Source of the DNA: an uncultured bacterium
GTDB lineage: Bacteria > Actinomycetota > Coriobacteriia > Coriobacteriales > Coriobacteriaceae
DNA: 64,000 bases
Assembly: GCA_905215065.1 (NCBI GenBank)
Contig: CAJMOF010000010.1
Coordinates: 1-64,000 of the forward strand
Direction of reading: 5' to 3'
Within the stretch, counting starts at the first letter, position 1. Each line of letters opens with the position of its first letter. A program made the position numbers and the translations under genes. Shown here one piece after another: positions 37,868 through 45,908 of this stretch. The notes beneath the pieces were generated by a model, which saw only the letters and a list, made by a program, of their open reading frames with translations, was not told where the DNA came from and searched no databases.

Positions 37868-38311
37868 TTAAGCCTCCAGCTCAATCTTCGTGGGGTTCTG
37901 GGCAGCATGCGGATGCTCGGCACCAGCGTAGACCTTAAGCTTGGTCATCTGGGCACGGCCGAGGGTGGTCTTGGGCAGCATACCGCGAACGGCGCGCTCG
38001 ATGACCTTCTCCGGGTGCTTCTCCATAGCCTGGCGGAAGCTCTCAGCCTTGAGGCCGCCGTTGTAGCCGCTGTGGCGATAATAGGTCTTCGTGTCGGCCT
38101 TGTTACCGGTAAGCTGGACCTTATCGGCGTTGATGACGACAACGAAGTCGCCGCAGTCGCTGTTGGGCGTGAACTGGGGCTTGTTCTTACCGCGCAGGAT
38201 CATTGCGATCTGGGTGGCAAGACGGCCCAGGACAGCACCATCGGCGTCGACGAGAACCCAGTTGCGCTGGACCTCGCCCTGCTTGGCGTAGTGAGTCGAT
38301 TTCGAAATCAC
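37868..38311 (-). CDS. rplM: 50S ribosomal protein L13
   Basis: The protein has 147 residues. WVLVDADGAVLGRLATQIAMILRGKNKPQFTPNSDCGDFVVVINADKVQLTGNKADTKTYYRHSGYNGGLK and RAVRGMLPKTTLGRAQMTKLKVYAGAEHPHAAQNP are diagnostic. It is the first gene of the rplM-rpsI operon. Confidence 0.98.
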   Translation of the reverse strand: MISKSTHYAKQGEVQRNWVLVDADGAVLGRLATQIAMILRGKNKPQFTPNSDCGDFVVVINADKVQLTGNKADTKTYYRHSGYNGGLKAESFRQAMEKHPEKVIERAVRGMLPKTTLGRAQMTKLKVYAGAEHPHAAQNPTKIELEA

Positions 38312-38468
38312 TTAGACTCCTCCATGTACAGTACGTGTTGTTACAGAGATTCACGGGGCTCTGCAAGTAACCCGTCCATATTACCCCGCTCGCCGTACGA
38401 GTCAACAGGTATTTTGACTCCGACCAGAGTTTCTGCACATGTCATCCACGAGCCGTGATGTCGCAGCG

Positions 38469-39347
38469 TTAACGCTCGACAAACGCCTCGATATCTCCCA
38501 GCAAGCGCTTTGCCTCCTGACGGCCCTGGATATACAGGTCCAAAAGCTTTGCCGGATCGTGCTCGACATGGCCGACCTCGACCGGCTTTTGCGGAGCAAT
38601 GACCAGCGCGCGGCCCTCGCGCTCATACTTCCACAGGTGCATGCGCTGGAGGTTATAGCGGTCGTGGCGCGTCTCGATAGCCTCGAGCAGATAGGGGTAG
38701 TCGACATAGCGGGCGCGCGCGGCAGGCATAAACTCGTAGGGCTTTTTCTCGTACGAGCGGTCCTGCGTGACAATGACAACCGCGCGATCGAAGCCCGCCT
38801 CCTCCAGCACGTGCTCGATGGGGACCGAATCGGCTACGCCGCCGTCGACGTATTTGTGCCCGTCGATCTCGACCGGCGGCGTCACCAGCGGCAGCGACGT
38901 CGAGGCACGCACGGCATCGAGGTCGAGCACGGCGCTTTTGACCGGCAGGTAGGCAGCGGTTCCAAACAGCATGTCCGTCGCGACGGCGTACATCTCGATA
39001 GGGCTGGCGTCGAACGTCTCGTTATCAAAGGGATCCAGGCGGTCCTGGATATCGTTGAAGATAAAGTCGTAACCCACGATGGAGCCCGTGGATGCGAAGG
39101 ATGCGGCACCCATGTAGCGGTTGTCATTGCAGAAGGTCAGGTTGATGCGATTGACGCGACCGATCTGGTGCGACTTGTAGTTGACGCCGTTGAGCGCACC
39201 GGCCGAAACGCCGTACACCGCCGGAATTTCGACACCGGCCTCCATGAGAACGTCGAGCACGCCGGCGGTAAACTGCCCACGAAAACTGCCACCCTCCAAG
39301 ACGAGCGCGACCTTGCCGGCGTTCTTTGCCTTATCTTCTGCAGTCAT
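38469..39347 (-). CDS. Patatin-like phospholipase
   Basis: The protein has 292 residues. The oxyanion loop is LEGGSFRGQFTAGVLDVL, the nucleophile elbow GVSAG (S48), and the catalytic aspartate D168 in YVDGGVADSVP. A C-terminal region (RYNLQRMHLWKYEREGRALVIAPQKPVEVGHVEHDPAKLLDLY) is shared with bacterial RssA/YjjU-type patatins. It is probably a cytosolic or peripheral lipid acyl hydrolase. A long repeat-rich spacer separates it from ssrA. Confidence 0.92.
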   Translation of the reverse strand: MTAEDKAKNAGKVALVLEGGSFRGQFTAGVLDVLMEAGVEIPAVYGVSAGALNGVNYKSHQIGRVNRINLTFCNDNRYMGAASFASTGSIVGYDFIFNDIQDRLDPFDNETFDASPIEMYAVATDMLFGTAAYLPVKSAVLDLDAVRASTSLPLVTPPVEIDGHKYVDGGVADSVPIEHVLEEAGFDRAVVIVTQDRSYEKKPYEFMPAARARYVDYPYLLEAIETRHDRYNLQRMHLWKYEREGRALVIAPQKPVEVGHVEHDPAKLLDLYIQGRQEAKRLLGDIEAFVER

Positions 39348-39436
39348 ATTGACCTCCTGCGATTGCGTTTTGGCTTTCTTCTACCCAGTTTTGGGATGGA
39401 GGGCGCATGGGTTTTGGAGTTGAGGGGGCGGCTGGC

Positions 39437-39655
39437 GGAAAGCACGTCCCGTTCTGAGGGGCGATTCCGGGATGCGCTTTCCGCCTGGGTTGCCATGGGG
39501 AAAGCATGTCCCACTCTACGGCTCGATTCCGGGTCGCAGCTTCCACTTGAGGCGTCATCCGGAAAATGTATCCCATTCCGAGCTTAGATTCCGGGATGCG
39601 GTTTCCGCCTGGGCAGTCATTGGGAAAACGCGTCCCACTCTGCGTCACTGAGGCG
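39437..39655. repeat. 62-bp tandem repeat, three full copies and a partial
   Basis: Units start at 39437, 39499, 39561 and 39623 and each begins GGAAA..GTCCC (GTATCCC in the third) and contains GATTCCGGG. Within a unit GGAAAGC and GCTTTCC can pair. The copies have diverged by about 25-35%. The unit length is not a multiple of three, so this is not coding. Confidence 0.75.
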
Positions 39656-39663
39656 TTTTCTTT

Positions 39664-39704
39664 ACGCCCGCGCCCTGCATAGAGTTCGATTCTCCGCGGT
39701 ACGG
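39664..39704 (+). repeat. tmRNA T-arm-like repeat, copy A
   Basis: A 41-bp sequence (ACGCCCGCGCCCTGCA.. then GAGTTCGATTCTCCGCG) that recurs at exactly +200 with one difference. Its GAGTTCGATTCTCCGCG part is the T-arm and 3' end sequence of the nearby tmRNA, in inverted orientation. Confidence 0.7.
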
Positions 39705-39863
39705 GGGATCCGTTGATGCTGGGCGAGGCCAGCTGAAATTCGATAAACATCGCATCTATATTGGGCTGAAGCTTTGCGCGAAGAATCCGCGTATTTGCTG
39801 CACCGGCTTCGGCCGGCTGCCGCCGCCCTCGCCCGCGGGCTACAAACGCTTCGCGTTTGCTTA

Positions 39864-39904
39864 ACGCCCGCGCCCTGCACAGAGTTCGATTCTCCGCGGT
39901 ACGG
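39864..39904 (+). repeat. tmRNA T-arm-like repeat, copy B
   Basis: Matches copy A at 40 of 41 bases. It is preceded by the hairpin AAACGCTTCGCGTTT (39844-39858), parallel to the arrangement next to tRNA-Glu at 20435-20490. Confidence 0.7.
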
Positions 39905-39911
39905 ACTAGAA

Positions 39912-39944
39912 ATAAAAAGACAGGTAGATACGAATATCTACCTG
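39912..39944 (-). terminator. Terminator of ssrA
   Basis: CAGGTAGATA (39921-39930) pairs with TATCTACCTG (39935-39944). The minus strand continues TCTTTTTATTTC. Confidence 0.85.
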
Positions 39945-39955
39945 CCTGTTACTTA

Positions 39956-40319
39956 TGGTGGAGGCGCGGAGAATCGAACTCCGGTCCACGAAAGCCCCCT
40001 GATTGGCATCTCCAAGCTCAGTCGCTGGTTTAGTCTCGGACGCCTTGCGCGCAGCGACACGCTCGCGACGTCCTAACCGGTTCGGTCTTAGCCCGCGCCA
40101 TACCGATTACGTGCGCAGGAGCATTCCCCTAAGATGACGTCGCGCCGGTGTCGGGGAAATCACCGGGTTGACGCGCCGCTATAAACTAAGCAGCGAGAGC
40201 CATAGGCTCAAAAGAAGAGTTGTTGTCAATTCAATTTGACGGTACCCCTGTTTAACGAGGCGAGGAGACCTCGGCTTGCTTCCTCTCTCAGAGCTATCGT
40301 GTCGAAACCAGTCGCCCCC
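39956..40319 (-). ncRNA. ssrA: Transfer-messenger RNA (tmRNA)
   Basis: The RNA is 364 nt. The 5' end GGGGGCGACTGGTTTCGACA pairs with the 3' end ..CGCCTCCACCA to form the alanyl acceptor stem. The T-arm GGAGTTCGATTCTCC is at the 3' side and CCA is encoded. The tag frame (40186-40227) reads DNNSSFEPMALAA and stops with TAG. The exact resume codon is unclear, since the frame just upstream gives ATT. The RNA rescues stalled ribosomes and tags proteins for proteolysis. Confidence 0.96.
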
Positions 40320-40558
40320 GAATGTTGGGAAAGTCTGGATGGTATCGGGCCTGCAAACACCCGATAACCGTCGACTTTTCAAAGAACACGCGAGGTGAGC
40401 CCCGCTCGTGGATAGCTATCTTACCACGTTCTAAAGGCAGACAGCTGCTCTATGCACGAGCTGTGAAGACCCTAATGTGCACCATACTTCGCACTTTTGT
40501 TACCGATCGCGTCACGTATATTTTCGCCAAGCAAAATTGACCCGTCGAAAGGACCGTT

Positions 40559-40993
40559 ATGGATACCAAGCAGCAACTCGTCAATGCCCTCGCAGGCCTG
40601 GGCTCAACCATTACCGAAGCTATGGATGTCATCGAAGGCTTTGTCCCCTGCGGACATCCCGCCCTCACGGTTTCGAACGCCCTTGTTGCGCTGGACGCTG
40701 ACGATGATGCAGCACTCGCCCAGCAGCTTGAGACCGTCGAGGGCTTTATCGACCACGTGAGTGAGAACCGCGGCGTGGCCGCCTACCACGGCATCGAGGT
40801 CGAGCTCGCGGGTCCCAAAGCCGATCTGCTCGCAGCAATCCGCGAGGTAGGCGCCCTTATGCAGACCGCAGGCGTCAAGAACACCCAGGTCAACGAGTGG
40901 GTCTACCGCAGTCTGGCAGCACTCGACAGCTCCGACGAAAAGGCAGCCGAGCAGCTCGCAGAAAGTCCCGCCATCAAGGCCGAGCTTTTGTAA
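40559..40993 (+). CDS. Hypothetical acidic helical protein
   Basis: The protein has 144 residues and is not recognised. It is acidic and helical with no signal or membrane segment: LVNALAGLGSTITEAMDVIEGFVPCGHPALTVSNALVALDADDDAALAQQLETVEGFIDHVSENRGVAAYHG, then KADLLAAIREVGALMQTAGVKNTQVNEWVYRSLAALDSSDEKAAEQL. A GAAAGGA site lies ahead of the ATG and a strong hairpin follows the stop, so it is a real monocistronic gene. Confidence 0.75.
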   Translation: MDTKQQLVNALAGLGSTITEAMDVIEGFVPCGHPALTVSNALVALDADDDAALAQQLETVEGFIDHVSENRGVAAYHGIEVELAGPKADLLAAIREVGALMQTAGVKNTQVNEWVYRSLAALDSSDEKAAEQLAESPAIKAELL

Positions 40994-41001
40994 ATAGCAG
41001 A

Positions 41002-41040
41002 CGCGGGCCCCTTGGCGCATCGTCGTCCAAGGGGCCCGCG
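41002..41040. terminator. Perfect 14-bp hairpin between converging genes
   Basis: CGCGGGCCCCTTGG (41002-41015) pairs with CCAAGGGGCCCGCG (41027-41040). It lies between the convergent hypothetical and PIN genes, without a T-run. Confidence 0.6.
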
Positions 41041-41051
41041 AACAGCTCGCG

Positions 41052-41546
41052 TCAACCGATAGCCGTGCCGCCGCGTTTGGCCAAAGCAAGAATCGGCATC
41101 ATTTGACGAGGTGTCTTTGCTGCAAGATTGGCATGTTCGAGCAGTTTTCGATCGTTGGTCACCAAGTAATCAACCTGGGCGCGTTTGCATGCGGCGAGTA
41201 CCAAGTTGTCCTCGTAATCGCGATGGAGCGCTAAGTATTTGTCGGCCAGCCAAAGGTCCGACGCATCTGCACCCACGGCCGTGGCGTTTTCGGTCATGTT
41301 CCGAACAAACGCCAGCGCCGCATCGCCAATCGCGCGGGCAGAAGCCTCGCCGAGCGCTCCCCCGCTGGCAAGAACGCTGCGCTTCAGTTCGTGCTGTACA
41401 ACATACAGTACGTCCTTGGCGATATGCACCGGAAAGAACAGCAATGCCCCCGCCTCCGTCGTCTGCCCAATAAACGCGCGTGCGGCAAGCGACTCGGCAT
41501 GGTCGGCGCAAAACGAATCAACCCATACGTTGGCATCCAAATGCAA
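41052..41546 (-). CDS. PIN-domain protein (putative RNase)
   Basis: Taken as 164 residues. LHLDANVWVDSF supplies the first PIN acidic residue, DYEDNLVLAACKRAQVDYLVTNDRKLLEHANL the later acidic cluster (D.ED.., TND). Such proteins are single-strand ribonucleases, often VapC-type toxins, but no antitoxin gene is adjacent. The start is uncertain. A TTG at 41546 puts the start just after the ATPase terminator hairpin; a GTG at 41609 gives 22 extra residues but lacks a ribosome site and would run through the hairpin. Confidence 0.7.
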   Translation of the reverse strand: MHLDANVWVDSFCADHAESLAARAFIGQTTEAGALLFFPVHIAKDVLYVVQHELKRSVLASGGALGEASARAIGDAALAFVRNMTENATAVGADASDLWLADKYLALHRDYEDNLVLAACKRAQVDYLVTNDRKLLEHANLAAKTPRQMMPILALAKRGGTAIG

Positions 41547-41586
41547 AAGACCTGCGCCCGGACGACACCGATGCCGTCTGGGCGCA
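41547..41586 (-). terminator. Terminator of the P-type ATPase gene
   Basis: CTGCGCCCGGACG (41552-41564) pairs with CGTCTGGGCGCAG (41574-41586) with one mismatch. The minus strand continues GTCTTTTGC. Confidence 0.7.
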
Positions 41587-41614
41587 GGCCAGATAACGTG
41601 GGCAAACACGTCTG

Positions 41615-43691
41615 CTAACGCAGGTACGCTTTTGAGTTGCCCAAGCTGTAGGCGATTGTCGAGCCGTTGTGCAGCAGTGATGACGTCTGCGGAGTGATCA
41701 TGCCGGTAATGCCCAGCGCCAACAGCGCCGAGTTGGTGAGCATCACCTTGGAATACGAACTCGTCAGACGGTCGATAAGCCCCTGGCTCATGCGGCGCAG
41801 GCGCACGATTGCGGCCAGATCTGTATCGGTCAGGATGATATCGGCGACCTCCTTGGCGATGTCGCTTCCACCGCCCATGGCCAGACCCACATCGGCCAGG
41901 CCCAGCGCCGGTGAGTCGTTGACGCCGTCGCCCACCATGGCAACGTGGCGCCCCTCGCGCTTAATCCGTTCCACATAGGCGTACTTGTCCTCGGGCAGCA
42001 GCTCGGCCTTAAACTCGTCGACCCCTGCCTCGCGAGCAATACGCTCGGCCGTGCGCTCCGAATCGCCCGTGAGCATAACGACATGCTTGACGCCCAGCGC
42101 GTGCAGGTCGGCGATGGCCTCACGGACCCCGGCCTTGAGCGGATCCTCGATGCCGAGCACGCCGACGACCTTGCCATCGACCGCCAGATACAGCGGCGAC
42201 AGGCCCTGCATCTGGGACCCTATGCGCTCCTTAATGTCGGAATCGAGCTGCGCGCTCTCGTCCTCAAATACAAAGTGCGCGGAACCGATGATGGCGCGAC
42301 GCCCCTCGATGGACGAAGCGATGCCGTGCGCCACGATGTACTCGACGGCGGCATGGCGCTCGCGGTGCTCGAGCCCGCGCTCACGGGCAGCGTTAACCAC
42401 GGCGCGCGCCACCGGATGCGGGAAATGCTCCTCCAGGCAGGCAGAAAGGCGCAGGACCTCGTCCTCACTCCAGCCATCGGTGGTGAGCACGCAGGCAAGA
42501 CGCGGCTGTGCCTCGGTGAGCGTGCCGGTCTTATCAAACACAATGGTGTCGGCCTTGGCAAACGACTCAAAGTACTTGGCGCCCTTGACCATGACGCCCA
42601 TCTTGGCAGCATCGCTCATGGCAGTCATGACGGCAACGGAACCCGTGAGTTTGAGTGCGCACGAGTAGTCGACCATCAGTGCCGCCGAGGTCTTGATAAG
42701 GCTGCGCGTGGTAAGCGCGACCAGACCCGCAAGCAGGAAGTTCCACGGAACGATCTTGTTGGCGAGGTCTTCCATGTGCGACTGGCCCTCGGACTTGAGC
42801 GAGTCGGCCGTCTGCACGAGCGAGACGATCGAGCGCAGCTTGGTCTGCGCCGTGTTGGCGCGCACGCGCACCAAGATGCTGCCGTCTTCCACGACGGTAC
42901 CGGCGAACACGTCGTCGCCCACGCTGCGCTCGACGGCCAGCGGCTCGCCGGTCAGGGTCGCCTGGTTGACCATAGCGCTCCCCTGCTCGACAACACCGTC
43001 GATGCAGATGGACATGCCAGTGCGCACGGCGACCAGATCGCCGGGCTCAAGCTCGGTGGCGGCAACGCTTACCTCGGTGTCACCAACCACTTTTTGCGCC
43101 TTGTCGGGCACATCGAGCAGCGAGTTGATGAGCTCGTTTTCGCTCATGGCGCGGGTGTAGTCCTCGAGCAGCTCGCCCACGTTGAGCAGGAACATCGTCT
43201 GGCCCGCGGTGTCGACGTCACGTTTGACAAACGAGATACCGATGGCCGAAGCGTCGAGCACGGGAACGGTCAGGCGCGGCTGCGCGAGCTCACGGAGGGC
43301 GGCGCGCAAAAATGCCATGTAACCGGCCACGACAAACACCGCACGCAGTGGCGTGGGCAAAAACCAGCGACGTGCGTAATGGGCACCGACGAGTGTCGCC
43401 AGGTCCATAACGAGTTTGTGCTTGCGCGGCTCAAGCTGCATCACGTAACCCGTCTTTGCGTCGGCAATGGCCTGAGCGTCGAGCGCACCGACGGCGGCCA
43501 GCACGGCATCGCGACGTGGCTCGTCGTATTCGAGCGCCATCTGGCCGATGCGGCCGTAGACGCACACCTTGCGCACACCGTCGATTTCGCCGCTGAGCTT
43601 TAGAAGCGCATCGAGATCGCTCTCTGGCACAGGACCCGCCAACTGAAGGCGGGTCCTGCCGGGGGATCTCGCTGATAATCGAGAATCTCAT
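41615..43691 (-). CDS. P1B-like heavy-metal P-type ATPase, frameshifted near the N-terminus
   Basis: The main frame (to 43642, 675 residues) has the actuator TGEP, phosphorylation site FDKTGTLTE, nucleotide-site HPVARAVV, and GDGVNDSPALGLADVG. The intramembrane CPC of copper/zinc pumps is replaced by DYSCALKL, so the metal is uncertain. An HMA-like N-terminal domain lacks CxxC. The main frame has only weak TTG/GTG starts, while an ATG at 43691 opens MRFSIISEIP in another frame. Removing one base from the run of five Gs at 43661-43665 joins them as IPGRTRLQLAGPVPES. The entry spans both parts. It is probably in an operon with the small gene at 43710. Confidence 0.85.
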
Positions 43692-43709
43692 AGTTTGTGC
43701 CTGGGAGCG

Positions 43710-43955
43710 CTACTCGGCTGCGTTGTCCGCGGTGGCCTCGCTCTGGGTGATGTAGGCCGCCTCGGCAACCATGTCGTCGACATTAGCCTTGGCCTGCTCG
43801 ACCATGTCCTGGTAGCCGTTCTTGATGCGCATGCCGCACGCGATACCCTGCACGCAGGCGTTCTTTACCGGAGCGCTGGTGAGCAGCTTGATGCCAGCCG
43901 TACCAAGCAGAAAACCGCCACCAACAAGCAGGGTGTTGAACGTGGACTTCTTCAT
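43710..43955 (-). CDS. Small DUF6110-like protein
   Basis: The protein has 81 residues: MKKSTFNTLLVGGGFLLGTAGIKLLTSAPVKNACVQGIACGMRIKNGYQDMVEQAKANVDDMVAEAAYITQSEA. One hydrophobic segment with GTAGIKLLTS is followed by an amphipathic helix. This pattern matches small proteins encoded beside SCALKL-type metal ATPases (recalled as DUF6110; the family name is from memory). It ends 18 bp before the ATPase ATG at 43691. A GGGAGA site supports the start at 43955. Confidence 0.7.
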   Translation of the reverse strand: MKKSTFNTLLVGGGFLLGTAGIKLLTSAPVKNACVQGIACGMRIKNGYQDMVEQAKANVDDMVAEAAYITQSEATADNAAE

Positions 43956-44064
43956 GATGTCTCTCCCTTTTGCCGCATTGGACGCGGCATGGTGCCTCAG
44001 CACCCGAGTAAACAAGTTTGCTCGAGCACGCTTTTGAAATATCTCAATTTTATCTAACTATCTA

Positions 44065-44082
44065 GGTCAGCCATGGCTAACC
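44065..44082. promoter_or_regulatory. GGTCAGCCATGGCTAACC palindrome
   Basis: An 18-bp near-perfect palindrome around AGCCATGGCT. It shares TAGCCATGGCT with a second site at 47786-47803, so the two sites bracket the ABC operon. Confidence 0.45.
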
Positions 44083-44125
44083 TTTTGAAAATTAACGATG
44101 CGGAGTAACCGATTGTCAATGTGAG

Positions 44126-44142
44126 AAAGGGACTGTCCCTTT
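44126..44142 (-). terminator. Gene-end hairpin with GGGACAG core
   Basis: AAAGGGA (44126-44132) pairs with TCCCTTT (44136-44142), 9 bp past the ABC gene stop. It contains GGACTGTCC, also found in the loops of the elements at 29250 and 49059. Confidence 0.5.
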
Positions 44143-44150
44143 GCCCCTTC

Positions 44151-45908
44151 TTACAACTGCCAGGTAGCTGCTTCCTTTTGCAGCGCCACCATGCGGGCGA
44201 ATTCTCCACCTGCCGCCTTGAGCTGCGCCGGAGTGCCCTGCTCGGCAACCACACCATCCATGAGTACAACGATTTTGTCGGCATTTTCCACCGTACGCAT
44301 ACGGTGGGCAATAACGATAACCGTCTTACCTGCAAGCAGACGGGAGAGCGCCTGCTGAACCACGGTCTCGTTCTCCACATCCAAGCTCGCCGTCGCCTCG
44401 TCCAACAGCACGATAGGCGCGTCTTTGAGCAGCGCACGGGCGATAGAGATGCGCTGGCGCTCACCGCCGGACAGCTTGGAGCCGTTCTCGCCGATCATGG
44501 TGTCATAGCCCTGCGGCATGCGGCTCACAAACTCGTCGCAGTTGGCGGCACGCGCGGCAGCAAGCACTTCCTCATCGGTGGCATCGCGACGACCAAGACG
44601 GATGTTTCCCATCACCGTGTCGTCAAAGAGCAGCACGTCTTGGAACACAATGGCGTAGTCGCGCAGCAACACCTCGGGATCCACGCTCGCAACATCCACG
44701 CCGCCCACGGTGACCGTGCCTTCGGTGGCGTCCCAAAAGCGCGCGGCCAGGCGGCTCACCGTGGACTTACCGGAGCCCGAAGGACCGACCAGTGCCGTGA
44801 CCTCGCCTTCCTTGGCGGTAAAGCTCACATCGGTAAGAACTTTCTCGCCGGCGCGGCCGTCCTCGCCCGCACCATAGCCAAATGCCACGTGATCGAACAC
44901 CACATCGTGGCCTACGGGCTCAAACTGCTCGCTGCCCCGCGCCACGGGCTCTTCCATGATGGAACGCATGCGCTTGGCCGACGACTCGGCGGCAAACAGC
45001 TCGGACATCAGCATCAGCGCCTGATCAAAGGGCGCATAGATGCGGCTCACCATAAGCAGGAAGGCAAACATCATCAAAAAGTCGGCCTGGCCGGAGGCGA
45101 CCATCGCAGCGCCCGTGACCAACGTGGTGGCAATCCCCAGGCGCAGGATGGCAAAGGCGGAGTTGACCAAAAGCCCATTGGCGAGCTCGCCCTTGGTGGT
45201 TTCGCGCTCCTCGGCATCGATCACGGCGTTGAGCCCCTCAAGATAATGAGCCTCCTGGTTGGTGGCGCGGATCTCGCGCACGCAGTCGAGCGTCTCCTGG
45301 ATCGCCTCGGTAACCTTGACCTTCTCGGCACGCACATGGTCGAACACCGGGGTCATGGGGCCGCGTGTCAGATACAGCACGGCAAAGGCCACGGGCACGC
45401 TCCAAAACGCCGCGATCGCCAGCTGCCAGCAAAAGAACAGCGACGCCACGAACACAATGGCGCTTGCGATGATGGCACCCCAAAGCTCTCCCAGCACGTG
45501 GCTGTAGGCGTGCTCCATGGCCTGGACGTCGCCCATGATGGTCTCGGTTAAATCGGCCAGATCACGACGACCAAAAAACGACAGCGGCAGTTTGCGCAAG
45601 CGCTCGGCAATCTCCATACGCTGCTTGCCGCACTCCTCGTAAAAGATGCAGTAGGTGTAGTAATACTGCTGCCAGTTAGAGGCAAAGAGCAACACGAAAA
45701 AGACCAGGAGGCCGCCCACAATCGGCAGGGCATCCGGCAGGTCGGCACCGGTGGCGAGATGTTCGACAAAACCGGCCATGACCAGGAACAATAAGCCCAT
45801 GCCGGCCATGGTAATGAGATTGGTGAGCGCGGTCCAGAAAATGCCGCGTTTTACGCCGGCGACGCCTTTATCGGATAGGAAGTACTTCTTTTGGAATGAG
45901 GCGAACAT
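44151..45908 (-). CDS. ABC transporter, fused permease-ATPase (second subunit)
   Basis: The protein has 585 residues. Six membrane helices in the first 310 residues (for example WTALTNLITMAGMGLLFLVMAGFV) precede an ATPase with Walker A GPSGSGKST, signature LSGGERQR and Walker B IVLLDEAT. It starts immediately after the stop of the partner gene (TAAATG), so the two form a heterodimeric type IV exporter-fold transporter. With the divergent AraC regulator the arrangement resembles YbtPQ/IrtAB-type iron-chelate importers, but a drug exporter is equally possible. Confidence 0.92.
   Translation of the reverse strand: MFASFQKKYFLSDKGVAGVKRGIFWTALTNLITMAGMGLLFLVMAGFVEHLATGADLPDALPIVGGLLVFFVLLFASNWQQYYYTYCIFYEECGKQRMEIAERLRKLPLSFFGRRDLADLTETIMGDVQAMEHAYSHVLGELWGAIIASAIVFVASLFFCWQLAIAAFWSVPVAFAVLYLTRGPMTPVFDHVRAEKVKVTEAIQETLDCVREIRATNQEAHYLEGLNAVIDAEERETTKGELANGLLVNSAFAILRLGIATTLVTGAAMVASGQADFLMMFAFLLMVSRIYAPFDQALMLMSELFAAESSAKRMRSIMEEPVARGSEQFEPVGHDVVFDHVAFGYGAGEDGRAGEKVLTDVSFTAKEGEVTALVGPSGSGKSTVSRLAARFWDATEGTVTVGGVDVASVDPEVLLRDYAIVFQDVLLFDDTVMGNIRLGRRDATDEEVLAAARAANCDEFVSRMPQGYDTMIGENGSKLSGGERQRISIARALLKDAPIVLLDEATASLDVENETVVQQALSRLLAGKTVIVIAHRMRTVENADKIVVLMDGVVAEQGTPAQLKAAGGEFARMVALQKEAATWQL

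Noticed and set aside
39331..39750. 139-codon open frame on the minus strand across the 62-bp repeats
   Set aside because: The repeat period is not a multiple of three, the translation is proline/arginine-rich without family features, and it lies in a repeat block beside ssrA.
41052..41609. PIN gene considered as half of a VapBC toxin-antitoxin pair
   Set aside because: No small antitoxin frame lies on either side; the upstream gene is the ATPase and the downstream one is convergent.
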